Source: Halalkalirubrum salinum
GTDB lineage: Archaea > Halobacteriota > Halobacteria > Halobacteriales > Haloferacaceae
Reading direction: 5' to 3'
DNA: 64,000 nt
Assembly: GCF_005543295.1 (NCBI RefSeq)
Contig: NZ_SRSG01000059.1
Coordinates: 1-64,000 of the forward strand
The translations under genes and the position numbers were made by a program. The notes beneath the pieces are model-generated. The model had not been told where the DNA came from. It was given only the letters and a program-made list of their open reading frames with translations, and made no database searches. Numbering within the stretch: position 1 is the first letter of the stretch; every line of letters begins with the position of its first letter. Shown here in pieces: positions 46,549 to 54,550 of the stretch.

Positions 46549-47541
46549 GTGTACTGTCTCGAACTCGTCGGCGAGGAGGATCGCTTTGCCGCCCGCGAAG
46601 CCGAGGCCGCAGCGACGGCGATCGAGCGAGTCGCACCGGGAGTCGCGACTGCCAGAGGAATCGATCGTGAGCGAGCACAGGGGCTTGCGTACACCCGGTT
46701 CATCTCCGAACTGGTTGGGAAATCAACCGCCGATATCGAGGCCGCTCGATTGATACTCGAGGCAGCATCGTTCGATCGAACCGGCTCGATCGCCGTCAGA
46801 GCTCGCGACGTACGCGCCAGCACCGAAATCGATACCCAGACAGTCGAACGGGTGCTCGGGAGCGTGCTGGTCGATCGCGGCTTCACCGTCGATCTCGACG
46901 ATCCTGATCACGTGCTTCGAGCAGTTTTTTCGCAGGGAGCCCTCGACGGTGGGGAGCGATCGACCTGTCTGCTCGGCTGGCTATCCGTCGAAACCGATCG
47001 GGATTTCACCACCCGCAAGCCGACTGACCGACCCTTCTTTCAGCCCGGCAGCATGGCCCCGATGGACGCACGAGCGTTCGTCAACCTCGCCGGTGGCGGC
47101 CCAGATACAACGGTGTTGGATCCGATGTGTGGCACGGGTGGTGTGTTACTCGAAGCGGGGTTGCTCGGCGCGCGGCCGATCGGCGTCGACGCCCAGGCGA
47201 AGATGGTTCGCGGCGCACAGACGAACCTCGCGGCGTACGTCCCCGACTGCGAGGCGGCCGTGATCCGCGGCGACGCAACTGACCTGCCGCTTCGCGACGG
47301 ATCGATCGACGCGGTCGTCTTCGATGCGCCGTACGGCCGACAGTCGAAGATCGCCCGCCACGGCCTCGCTGAGTTGGTCAGCGGTGCGCTCACCGAAGCC
47401 CGTCGGGTCGCGCCTCGGGCGGTGATGATCGCGGACCGCTCGTGGGCAGACGCAGCCGAGGCTGCCGGCTGGACGCTCGAGGATCGGTTCGTCCGGCGGG
47501 TTCACCGATCGCTCGATCGGCACGTCCACATCCTTCGGTAA
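46549..47541 (+). CDS. trmG10: tRNA (guanine(10)-N2)-dimethyltransferase
   Basis: A 330-residue archaeal Trm-G10 (Trm11-like) enzyme. An N-terminal THUMP-type domain (to about 140) is followed by a Rossmann methyltransferase with LDPMCGTGGVLLEAGLLGAR as motif I and DAPYGRQSK as the target-base motif IV. It makes N2,N2-dimethylguanosine at position 10 of tRNA. The start is probably GTG 46549, because the family opens with this YCLELVGEED segment and CTCATACC lies about 27 bp upstream; the frame is open to ATG 46480. Confidence 0.88.
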   Translation: MYCLELVGEEDRFAAREAEAAATAIERVAPGVATARGIDRERAQGLAYTRFISELVGKSTADIEAARLILEAASFDRTGSIAVRARDVRASTEIDTQTVERVLGSVLVDRGFTVDLDDPDHVLRAVFSQGALDGGERSTCLLGWLSVETDRDFTTRKPTDRPFFQPGSMAPMDARAFVNLAGGGPDTTVLDPMCGTGGVLLEAGLLGARPIGVDAQAKMVRGAQTNLAAYVPDCEAAVIRGDATDLPLRDGSIDAVVFDAPYGRQSKIARHGLAELVSGALTEARRVAPRAVMIADRSWADAAEAAGWTLEDRFVRRVHRSLDRHVHILR

Positions 47542-47602
47542 GAGTGGCCGACGTGTGTACTGTTGTTTGGTAACCAAACAGCAAATATACTACTCTACCG
47601 AG

Positions 47603-48004
47603 TTAGTTGGTGGATTCAGATTCTAGGGGTATGCGATCGAGGCCAACAGTATCGTAGTCTTGTTCCGTCGAAAGAACGCGCGTTTTTGTTGTCGTGACGA
47701 ATCCAGCGTGAAGCGCATCAAACGGGGTCAGATCGTATTCATCAATGAACGCTGCAGCGGCCAGCACTACATCCTCATGTGTGTTCGGTCGGATCGGAAC
47801 CAGTTCGAGAAGGTTAGTAATCGCCCGCGGCACATCAATGTCGTACGCAGCAGCCTCGCGGTCGTAAAACAATACCAAGACCTCGGCGTATGCGAGTATT
47901 GAGGTATGGATATCCTCGTGCTCTTCGAGCGCGTGGATAGCAGCATCCTGAAGCCAATCGTCGTCTTTCACCAGCGCAGTGAGAAAGTCAGTTTCGACAT
48001 ACAC
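47603..48004 (-). CDS. PIN-domain VapC-type toxin
   Basis: A 133-residue PIN nuclease. It opens MYVETDFLTALVKDDDWL with the first acidic cluster, has AYAEVLVLFYD and ends with FDALHAGFVTTTKTRVLSTEQDYD, where further catalytic aspartates sit. It is preceded 3 bp upstream by an AbrB-type antitoxin gene, so the pair is a VapBC-like module. The RNA target is unknown. Confidence 0.85.
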   Translation of the reverse strand: MYVETDFLTALVKDDDWLQDAAIHALEEHEDIHTSILAYAEVLVLFYDREAAAYDIDVPRAITNLLELVPIRPNTHEDVVLAAAAFIDEYDLTPFDALHAGFVTTTKTRVLSTEQDYDTVGLDRIPLESESTN

Positions 48005-48007
48005 GGT

Positions 48008-48274
48008 TCACTCCTCGCTATCTTTCGACCGATCTTGTGCTTCCGCTCGAGCCTCTTGGGCGATCGATTCGCGTACGCCTGTTTTCAGTTCATCGACATC
48101 TGTCTCTGCGAACGCATCGCCAACGGCTGCTCGGAGGCCTTCCACTGGGTCTGCGTCGACTGGAAAGAGCGCAACGTGGCTTGGGAGTTCGACAATTCGA
48201 TACTGGTCACCGAATCGGTCACGAATCTCCTTTGGGAGGTAGATCCGCCCCCGTTCATCTGTCGACTTCGACAT
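48008..48274 (-). CDS. AbrB/SpoVT-type antitoxin
   Basis: An 88-residue protein with an N-terminal swapped-hairpin AbrB DNA-binding domain (STDERGRIYLPKEIRDRFG) and an acidic helical tail (DVDELKTGVRESIAQEARA) that would bind the toxin. The start at 48274 has a minus-strand TATA box (near 48296-48307) about 27 bp upstream, inside an inverted repeat. It is followed 3 bp later by the toxin gene. Confidence 0.85.
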   Translation of the reverse strand: MSKSTDERGRIYLPKEIRDRFGDQYRIVELPSHVALFPVDADPVEGLRAAVGDAFAETDVDELKTGVRESIAQEARAEAQDRSKDSEE

Positions 48275-48292
48275 AGCGTGTATATGTGTCAT

Positions 48293-48318
48293 ACGGGAAA
48301 ATATATGAATATTCCCGT
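48293..48318 (-). promoter_or_regulatory. Inverted repeat flanking the vapBC-type promoter TATA box
   Basis: ACGGGAA (48293-48299) and TTCCCGT (48312-48318) are perfect inverted arms around the AT-rich TATA core. Antitoxin binding here would block TBP/TFB, a classical autoregulation layout. Confidence 0.5.
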
Positions 48319-48381
48319 GTCCCTGATCGATCGCAGCAGCGATCCGTTCGTTTAACCGCCTGGACTGCGCTGTGATTCCTA

Positions 48382-48906
48382 ATGGTCGACAGCGAACTGA
48401 TCGCAGCACTTCGGGACGCAGAGGCGGTGCAGTACGGCGAATTCGAACTCTCTCACGGCGGAACGAGCAGCTACTACGTCGACAAGTACCTCTTCGAGAC
48501 TGACCCGGTCTGTCTGGACCTGATCGCAGCGGCGTTCGCCGATCGCATCGGCGAGGAGACGCTTGCGGGCGTCGCCCTCGGGGCCGTCCCACTCGTTTCC
48601 GTCACCGCTGTTGAGACGGGAAAGCCGTACGTGATCGTCCGCAAGAAAACAAAGGAGTACGGGACCGCAAACCGGATCGAAGGCCGCCTCTCGGCGGGCG
48701 ATCAGGTCGTTGTCCTCGAAGATATTGCAACGACCGGCCAGAGCGCCCTCGACGCGGTTGAAGCGCTCCGTGCGGCCGGGGCGGTCGTCGATCGCGTGCT
48801 CGTCGTCGTCGATCGTGATGAGGGTGCCGCCGAACTGCTCGCAGACCACGACGTGCAACTCGAAGCACTCGTGACAGCCGAGGATCTCTTGGACGCTGAT
48901 GCGTAG
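48382..48906 (+). CDS. pyrE: Orotate phosphoribosyltransferase
   Basis: A 174-residue PyrE that adds orotate to PRPP in UMP synthesis. It has [17 protein letters not shown] at the N-terminus, the hood region [11 protein letters not shown], and the PRPP loop [20 protein letters not shown]. The gene appears monocistronic. Confidence 0.95.
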   Translation: MVDSELIAALRDAEAVQYGEFELSHGGTSSYYVDKYLFETDPVCLDLIAAAFADRIGEETLAGVALGAVPLVSVTAVETGKPYVIVRKKTKEYGTANRIEGRLSAGDQVVVLEDIATTGQSALDAVEALRAAGAVVDRVLVVVDRDEGAAELLADHDVQLEALVTAEDLLDADA

Positions 48907-48983
48907 GCAATCTGAACTATCATATTCTCGGCTGATCGGCCGATACTGAAGCGTTTAAGCGACCACCGGATGTGGGTGTACGT

Positions 48984-49073
48984 ATGAGCAAAGCAACCAA
49001 GATCACAGTCGGAACGATTGCGGTTTCGGCGATTCTCGTGATCGCGATCGTCCTCTCGTTCGCACTGGCATAG
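48984..49073 (+). CDS. 29-residue membrane microprotein
   Basis: ATG at 48984 and TAG at 49071-49073 encode 29 residues: a short polar start (MSKATKIT) and a single hydrophobic helix (IAVSAILVIAIVLSFALA). A TTTAAGC TATA-like box lies about 27 bp before the ATG, and the next gene begins at the very next base, so it heads a two-gene operon. I infer it is real from promoter, spacing and a clean transmembrane helix. Function unknown, perhaps a small membrane adaptor. Confidence 0.6.
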   Translation: MSKATKITVGTIAVSAILVIAIVLSFALA

Positions 49074-49859
49074 ATGTTCACTGAGCGATCGTTATCGCCC
49101 CGCGTTGGAGCGGTCCGAGACGAGTACGCGCCCGACGCACTCACGTTTACGATGGAGTCGGACGCCGAAACGCTGCCGCCGGCCGCCGCCGAAGAACTCG
49201 GGCTGGTTGTCGACGCGCTCGATCCGACGACCTATCCCGAGGAGTGGCTGCCCGACGACGCCCCAGCACTACTGCGGCGCTACGCCGGCGGCGACTTCAC
49301 AATTGGCATGCCCGGCGACGGGACCGTGATCTGGACCCGTCAGACTGAACCCCCCTGCGTCTTTGTCAAACACCGTGGGACAGGAACGCCCGAGGCCTTC
49401 CTCGAATTCCTGCTCGCGGAGGCGTACGTACAACTGAACCGCGGGGTCCCAGAGCACTTTTTGCCGTTCTTCGGAGAACGGTATCAATCGCTCGCCACGG
49501 CCGCGAAGCTCGGTCCAGGCGACACCTACCAGCTTGCGGCTGCGCTGTTCGACGCGTGGGTGGGCCTCCAGACCCGCGAGGTCTTTGCCGACTGGGACGA
49601 TACCCACCCCGAGATCTACGACGCGTGGCTCGACGCCGGCTCGCGGCTCGACGGACGACTCGGCGACCTCTCCGGAGAGGTTGCCCGCGGGTCGACCAGC
49701 TTTGCGGAGGCGACTGAATACGCCTGCTCGGCGGTGAAACACGATCTGGATCTTCCCGCCCCGTTCGCCGCGCTCGACACACAGGTGTACCACGAGCATG
49801 GAGCGAGCTATGCGGTTCGGTGGACCGAAAAGACGTTCGATCAGCTCAGAGATACTTGA
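49074..49859 (+). CDS. Conserved haloarchaeal protein of unknown function
   Basis: A 261-residue soluble, acidic protein (DUF7089-like as I recall). No catalytic motif was recognised; SDAETLPPAAAEELGLVVDALDP and TPEAFLEFLLAEAYVQL suggest mostly helical structure, and a tryptophan-rich stretch follows. It starts one base after the stop of the 29-residue microprotein gene, implying translation from the same message. Function unknown. Confidence 0.65.
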   Translation: MFTERSLSPRVGAVRDEYAPDALTFTMESDAETLPPAAAEELGLVVDALDPTTYPEEWLPDDAPALLRRYAGGDFTIGMPGDGTVIWTRQTEPPCVFVKHRGTGTPEAFLEFLLAEAYVQLNRGVPEHFLPFFGERYQSLATAAKLGPGDTYQLAAALFDAWVGLQTREVFADWDDTHPEIYDAWLDAGSRLDGRLGDLSGEVARGSTSFAEATEYACSAVKHDLDLPAPFAALDTQVYHEHGASYAVRWTEKTFDQLRDT

Positions 49860-49886
49860 CGGTTGCTGAACGGACGCTTGAGGCCG

Positions 49887-50471
49887 CTACTCGTTCATTT
49901 CGACGCGCACACCGCCGTCACCGTCGAGGGTGACGACGCCGTCGAACAGCGATTTGAACCGATCGATCGTCGCCTCGTCGTGGACCTCGACCGAGAGGTG
50001 GAACAACCCGACTGCGTCATGTTCGTCCAACAGGTCGAGGAATGATTTCGTTGCCTCGTAGACGCCGTCTTCGTCGGCGTAGTACGCCATCTCGGTGAGC
50101 GAGTCGACGCTGATCCGGCGTTTACCCTCGTGGCTTTCGAGAAATCGGCGGGTCTGTTCAACAATTCCGTCGAGGTCGTCCGGCGAGGAGACGTAGTGGA
50201 CGTTCTCCGAGGATCGCCGCGAGTAGCCGCGCTCAACCGAGAGGGTATCGAGGATAACCGCACGAGACTCGTCGACATCGTAGTGTTCAAGCTTTTGTTC
50301 GACCTCGCGAGCGGTCGTTCGTGTCGAGACGACGAGGAAGCGATCGGTGTCTGTTTTCAGAAAGTCAGTGTCGATCCGATCGGTTTCACCGATGCTCGGG
50401 TGAATCAACAACAAGCCCGTCCCGCCCGGAAACGAGTCGGGGGCGTTCTCGATTGCCAACGAATACTCCAT
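49887..50471 (-). CDS. KaiC/RecA-fold-like protein lacking a Walker A motif
   Basis: A 194-residue protein with the overall pattern of haloarchaeal KaiC-like or RecA-superfamily proteins. There is an N-terminal GGTGLLLIHPSIG where the P-loop would be, a SVDSLTEMAYYADEDGVYEA strand resembling a Walker B-region, and LFHLSVEVHDEATIDRFKSL. No GKT/GKS is present, so ATP binding is doubtful. Such proteins are common in haloarchaea with unknown, possibly signalling, roles. It is convergent with the DUF7089-like gene. Confidence 0.6.
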   Translation of the reverse strand: MEYSLAIENAPDSFPGGTGLLLIHPSIGETDRIDTDFLKTDTDRFLVVSTRTTAREVEQKLEHYDVDESRAVILDTLSVERGYSRRSSENVHYVSSPDDLDGIVEQTRRFLESHEGKRRISVDSLTEMAYYADEDGVYEATKSFLDLLDEHDAVGLFHLSVEVHDEATIDRFKSLFDGVVTLDGDGGVRVEMNE

Positions 50472-50558
50472 ATCAGAGGCAACCGCCCTGTACCCTTAAT
50501 CCTTGATGCCACGGCAGAACAGCGGATGCCCGACGCCGACTGTCCTCGCAGCCGTCGA

Positions 50559-51023
50559 TCAGTATACGCTGTCAGCAGTCGCTGCGCCGACAACACTGAA
50601 CACCGCGCCGACGCTCACCGCTTTGAACGTCACAGCCGTCATCTCCACGGTCGTGAGACCGTTCTCACCGAGGAACGTTTCGGGCGCGTTGAACGCCAAC
50701 GCGAGAACGGTAACCGAGCCGAACGAAACGATCATTAACGAGAGGAAGCGAACGGGAATCCCGGCGACCTCAACCTCGTGATCGGCGTCACGCTTCGTGT
50801 CGGCCTTGTAGAGGGCCGCGTAGCCGATCGCGGCGACGATCCCGACAGTGGCAAGTGTCTGCCAGATGTTCATTGCCCCTGCAAGAACCCACACCTCCTC
50901 GGTGACGACGAACGGCCCAGCCAACAGGAAGCCGCCGACGATCTGTTGGGCCGAATCGGCGAGTCGGAACTCCGGCTTGAGCCGCCTCGCCGTGTCCAGT
51001 CGAAGCCGTGGTCGTGATCTCAT
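50559..51023 (-). CDS. DUF2391-like integral membrane protein
   Basis: A 154-residue protein with about four hydrophobic segments. It has an arginine-rich N-terminus (MRSRPRLRLDTARRL), IVGGFLLAGPFVVTEEVW and a C-terminal pair of helices. It resembles the DUF2391 putative membrane protein family. Start 51023 is chosen by the positive-charged N-terminus; the frame is open further upstream. It is divergent from the methyltransferase gene at 51131. Confidence 0.6.
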   Translation of the reverse strand: MRSRPRLRLDTARRLKPEFRLADSAQQIVGGFLLAGPFVVTEEVWVLAGAMNIWQTLATVGIVAAIGYAALYKADTKRDADHEVEVAGIPVRFLSLMIVSFGSVTVLALAFNAPETFLGENGLTTVEMTAVTFKAVSVGAVFSVVGAATADSVY

Positions 51024-51130
51024 ACCGGTGGCGTGGTTCCCGGCGGTGTTAGGCGCACCGATCGCGGCCCAAAGCAGTGCTCGCGTCCCCAGACCGAACT
51101 CGTTTACTCGATGCCGAACCACTGACGTGT

Positions 51131-51811
51131 ATGAGCGTTCGCGAGGAGTTCGACGAGTGGGCTCGGACGGGCCGCGATCGGGGGATGGAAGCGCGCCACT
51201 GGCACACCGCAAAGCACGCGCTCGCACGGATGCCTGTGGAGCCAGGTGAAACAGTCCTCGACCTTGGCACCGGCAGCGGCTACGCGCTGCGGGCGTTAGC
51301 GGAGACGAACGAAATCGGCCGGGGCTACGGTCTCGATGGGGCCCCCGAGATGGCACACAACGCGGCGGGATACACCAACGATTCGAACGTCGCGTATCTC
51401 GTCGGTGATTTCGACGCGCTGCCGTTCGACGATAACAGCGTTGACCACGCGTTTTCGATGGAAGCGTTCTACTACGCGGCCGACCCCGAGCACACCCTCT
51501 CGGAGTTAGCCCGTGTGCTTCGCTCGGGTGGCGCGTTCTACTGTGCAGTCAACTACTTCGAGGAGAACGAGGCCTCCCACGCGTGGCAGGACAACATTAG
51601 CGTCGACATGACGCTGTGGAACCGCCGTCAGTACCGCGACGCCTTTCGATCGGCAGGGTTTCACGTCGCTGAACAGGACACAATTCCCGACCAAGAGATC
51701 GAAATTCCACCGGAATCGGCGTTCCCGATCGACGGCTGGGAAACCCGCGAGGCGATGGTCGATCGCTACCGCACTTGGGGGACGCTGCTCACCGTCGGGG
51801 TGGTGCCATAG
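51131..51811 (+). CDS. Class I SAM-dependent methyltransferase
   Basis: A 226-residue methyltransferase with motif I VLDLGTGSGYALRAL, VGDFDALPFDDNSVDHAFS as motif II/III, and AFYYAADPEHTLSELARVLRSGG. The fold matches the UbiE/COQ5 general group, but the target is unknown. The start at 51131 (MSVREEFDEWA) is typical for the family. It is followed 3 bp later by a small Cys-containing protein gene, so the two are probably co-transcribed. Confidence 0.85.
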   Translation: MSVREEFDEWARTGRDRGMEARHWHTAKHALARMPVEPGETVLDLGTGSGYALRALAETNEIGRGYGLDGAPEMAHNAAGYTNDSNVAYLVGDFDALPFDDNSVDHAFSMEAFYYAADPEHTLSELARVLRSGGAFYCAVNYFEENEASHAWQDNISVDMTLWNRRQYRDAFRSAGFHVAEQDTIPDQEIEIPPESAFPIDGWETREAMVDRYRTWGTLLTVGVVP

Positions 51812-51814
51812 CAG

Positions 51815-52183
51815 ATGATCGACGAGGAACCTCCCGCAGAGCCGCCACACGAAGTCGACGACGTGCCGACCATCAGCTGTTCGATCTGCGATCGCGAGTG
51901 GCAGCTGACGTACGAACTCGACGAGCTTCGGGTCGGCAACCGCGCGGTCGAGCAGTTCGCGCTCGATCACAAGCGCCATACCGGGCACTTCCCCGATGAG
52001 GTCATGCCGTGGGTCGTCACCTGTACGGAGTGTCCAGACGGCGAGGCGTATCTCGAGGAGCGACCCGCCGATCGGTGGGCACACGCTCATGCCAGACACG
52101 CCCGCCACGCGGTCATCGTCGAACACGAGTCGATCGACGGCGAGCGGACGATCGAGCCGCCCGAATCAGACAGCCTGGGGTAA
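51815..52183 (+). CDS. Small zinc-finger-like protein, unknown function
   Basis: A 122-residue protein with CSIC near residue 22 and CTEC near 70 (two CxxC pairs), plus a His-rich stretch (AHAHARHARHAV). These could coordinate zinc. It shares an operon with the methyltransferase upstream. I do not recognise a family. Confidence 0.6.
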   Translation: MIDEEPPAEPPHEVDDVPTISCSICDREWQLTYELDELRVGNRAVEQFALDHKRHTGHFPDEVMPWVVTCTECPDGEAYLEERPADRWAHAHARHARHAVIVEHESIDGERTIEPPESDSLG

Positions 52184-52186
52184 TCT

Positions 52187-52591
52187 CTAAGAGCGCTCCG
52201 GCAACGTCAGAACCGCGACGATCGCGGGCGGGACGTGCAGTGCCATCAAACCAATAGCTTCGCTCGTTGTCACACTCTCACTAGCAAACAAAAGTGCGAT
52301 ATCTGGAATGAATGACAGTACTAAAACAGCTGCGGCAACGCGGACAAATGTCCGGTCTGGAGTTGCAACACGCTGGCTAAGTAACCCGTAGACGACCGTT
52401 GCACCACCGATTCCGAGGGACGTCCAGACCGCAATAGCCGGATATCGGAAGAACGCTGTCGACCCGATGAGATCTTGACTTAGCGCGATCCAACCGAGCA
52501 CGAAGTTGATCAAAAGCGCAATGACAAGCGCACCAAGTCCTCGGGTTACAAGTGTTCCGATGGGGACTGGGGTGTGATTACTTATAGACAT
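52187..52591 (-). CDS. DUF6069-like membrane protein
   Basis: A 134-residue protein with four hydrophobic segments, resembling small DUF6069-type membrane proteins of actinobacteria and haloarchaea. Its start adjoins the stop of the upstream YgaP-like gene, so the two are co-transcribed. The region is less GC-rich than its neighbours. Function unknown. Confidence 0.6.
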   Translation of the reverse strand: MSISNHTPVPIGTLVTRGLGALVIALLINFVLGWIALSQDLIGSTAFFRYPAIAVWTSLGIGGATVVYGLLSQRVATPDRTFVRVAAAVLVLSFIPDIALLFASESVTTSEAIGLMALHVPPAIVAVLTLPERS

Positions 52592-52828
52592 CTACGATCC
52601 AGACGGGCCAGAGTCACGTGGGCAGGAAGTAACACCCAACAGTGAGTACAGCGGGCAGTTTCCAGTCGCTGCTGTGGCGAGCATCATGACTGCAATGAGA
52701 CCGAGTAAGGGCGAAAGTACTGCTGGGAGTGAGATAGCTCCAAGAAGGATCGCTAGTGAGGCAGTTCCGGCAACTGCACCGACGGCTATTCTGACGTTCT
52801 GGTCTACTGACCCGACGTTTTGTTTCAC
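52592..52828 (-). CDS. YgaP-type transmembrane domain protein (DUF2892)
   Basis: A 78-residue protein with two hydrophobic segments in the DUF2892 pattern (KQNVGSVDQNVRIAVGA at the N-terminus and GNCPLYSLLGVTSCP at the C-terminus). The conserved CPLY-L-G signature is typical. In YgaP it anchors a rhodanese; here it stands alone. A CTTTATAC TATA-like box lies about 27 bp upstream on the minus strand. Confidence 0.75.
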   Translation of the reverse strand: MKQNVGSVDQNVRIAVGAVAGTASLAILLGAISLPAVLSPLLGLIAVMMLATAATGNCPLYSLLGVTSCPRDSGPSGS

Positions 52829-52990
52829 AGTACCGTTATGTCCGCCAGCCGTATAAAGTCAGTGTTGTGTTTGACTAGCACAATCTAACCCCAGATACCA
52901 CACTATTCGCCGTAATTTGAGAATTTTAGATTTTGATATAGTTTAAATATCACAATATTAATACTCTTCCGGGCCATAAATTTAGTTGTA
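52829..52990. other. AT-rich divergent promoter region
   Basis: 162 bp, clearly AT-rich, between the YgaP-like gene and a small membrane protein gene. It contains TATA-like sequences for the minus-strand gene near 52849-52858 and for the plus-strand gene (ATAAATTTAG, 52976-52985, rather close to the ATG). Confidence 0.45.
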
Positions 52991-53284
52991 ATGGATTGTC
53001 AGAAAGGTCGGCTGTTTGGTTCGGTGTTCGTGCTCTTGCAGGGATTAGTGACTGCGTTGTTCCCTCAGTTGAGCGTAAGGCTCACGAAAAAAATGATCGG
53101 CAGGAACTTTACCAACGCTTCTGATCTTGAGGCAACGCCAGCATATCTCCACCAGTTACGCGCGATCGGCGTCGGCATGGTCGCCGCGAGTGGTACGCAC
53201 TTACTCTTAGAAAGTATTGAGGAGAAAGATACAGAGCCGTCTGCGATCGGCAACTCCGATGACCTCTCTACCAATGATGACTAA
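52991..53284 (+). CDS. Small haloarchaeal membrane protein, unknown function
   Basis: A 97-residue protein with an N-terminal hydrophobic segment (FGSVFVLLQGLVTALF) and a second (AIGVGMVAASGTHLLLE), plus an acidic tail. The LSVRLTKKMIGRNF stretch lies between them. Similar short proteins occur in haloarchaea, and no function is known to me. Confidence 0.6.
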   Translation: MDCQKGRLFGSVFVLLQGLVTALFPQLSVRLTKKMIGRNFTNASDLEATPAYLHQLRAIGVGMVAASGTHLLLESIEEKDTEPSAIGNSDDLSTNDD

Positions 53285-53386
53285 ACGGTAGTCTCCGACC
53301 AAATTCTCGCGTTATGTTCGACGCAAACAAAAGCAGAAATAGAGACTCGTCGGATTCAAAGACGTGAATCCGAGGCGTCAAACCGC

Positions 53387-54478
53387 TTACTGACGATCGG
53401 CCGACACAATCCGGACAACTTCAGGGTCGAACGCGAGTGTCACTTGCCCGTCGATCGGATCGGTTGTCCGCACGAGGAGTTCGGTTTCGCCCCACGAGAC
53501 GTGAACTCGAGTCGTCTCACCGAGAAACTCGGAACTGACGACCGACCCAGTCAGTCGGTTCAGCGCTCTGCCCGACTTTTGACCGCGGCCATCTTCACCG
53601 GATGTCACCGACACGTATTCCGGACGGACACAGATCGTTACGGCATCGCCGCGTTCGATCGATCGATCCGCCGGAATCGCCGCGCGAATGGAAGCGCCTT
53701 CGATGTCGATCGTCGCCGTCTCACTATCCTGCTCAATCGCCGTCACGCGGCCGGAAAATACGTTGTTGTCACCGACGAACCGTGCGACGAACGGCGTGTC
53801 TGGTCGCCGATAGATCGCCTGTGGGGTCCCGATCTGTTCGATCGCACCCCCCGAAAGTACGGCGACGCGATCGGAGACAGACAGCGCCTCTTCTTGATCG
53901 TGCGTGACGTAGACAGTCGTGATTCCCAGTTCAGACTGAATGCGCTTGAGCTGGAGTCGAAGCGACTCCCGAAGCTGGGCGTCGAGCGCGCTCATCGGCT
54001 CGTCAAGCAACAGCACTCGCGGTCCCGGGGCGAGTGCTCGCGCGAGCGCAACTCGCTGTTGTTGCCCGCCGGATAGCGAGTCGGGCTCGCGATCGTCCAT
54101 TCCCGCCAGATCAACGAGCGCCAACAGCTCCTGAACTCGTTCGTCCGGCGACAGATCGCCCGGAGGATCTGTGAACTGGAGGCCGTAGCCGACGTTTTCG
54201 GCAACAGTCATGTGCGGAAACAGCGCGTAGTTCTGGAAGACGACGCCAACCCCGCGGTTCTCCGGCGGAACACCCGCAACGTCCTCGTCATCAAAGCGGA
54301 TCGCCCCGCTCGTCGGCGCCTCGAATCCGGCGATCAGCCGCAGCGTCGTCGTCTTCCCGCAGCCAGACGGGCCCACGAGCGTAAAGAACTCGCCGTCGGC
54401 GATCGACAACGTTGCGTCGGCGATTGCAGTTGTCTCTCCATACCGCTTTGACACGCCGTCGAGTTCGATCGTCGTCAT
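53387..54478 (-). CDS. ABC transporter ATPase, probable thiamine importer
   Basis: A 363-residue ABC ATPase. Walker A is GPSGCGKTTT, the signature LSGGQQQR, and Walker B VLLLDEPMSALDA. A C-terminal TOBE-type regulatory domain (about 250-363) resembles Pot/Fut/MalK-type importers. It powers import with the upstream permease and binding protein. I prefer ATG 54478 because GGAGG stands 9 nt upstream; two in-frame ATGs at 54508 and 54529 lie within tandem repeats and would add repeated MDCEIRR units. Confidence 0.88.
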   Translation of the reverse strand: MTTIELDGVSKRYGETTAIADATLSIADGEFFTLVGPSGCGKTTTLRLIAGFEAPTSGAIRFDDEDVAGVPPENRGVGVVFQNYALFPHMTVAENVGYGLQFTDPPGDLSPDERVQELLALVDLAGMDDREPDSLSGGQQQRVALARALAPGPRVLLLDEPMSALDAQLRESLRLQLKRIQSELGITTVYVTHDQEEALSVSDRVAVLSGGAIEQIGTPQAIYRRPDTPFVARFVGDNNVFSGRVTAIEQDSETATIDIEGASIRAAIPADRSIERGDAVTICVRPEYVSVTSGEDGRGQKSGRALNRLTGSVVSSEFLGETTRVHVSWGETELLVRTTDPIDGQVTLAFDPEVVRIVSADRQ

Positions 54479-54487
54479 CGATTGTGT

Positions 54488-54550
54488 CCTCCGTATCTCA
54501 CAGTCCATCCTCCGTATCTCACAGTCCATCCTCCGTATCTCACAGTCCAC
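54488..54550 (-). repeat. 21-bp tandem repeat at the permease-ATPase gene junction
   Basis: Three near-perfect 21-bp units at 54488-54508, 54509-54529 and 54530-54549. On the minus strand each carries a TGA that is in frame with the permease stop (54540-54542) and a GGAGG, and two carry an ATG in frame with the ATPase gene. Confidence 0.88.
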
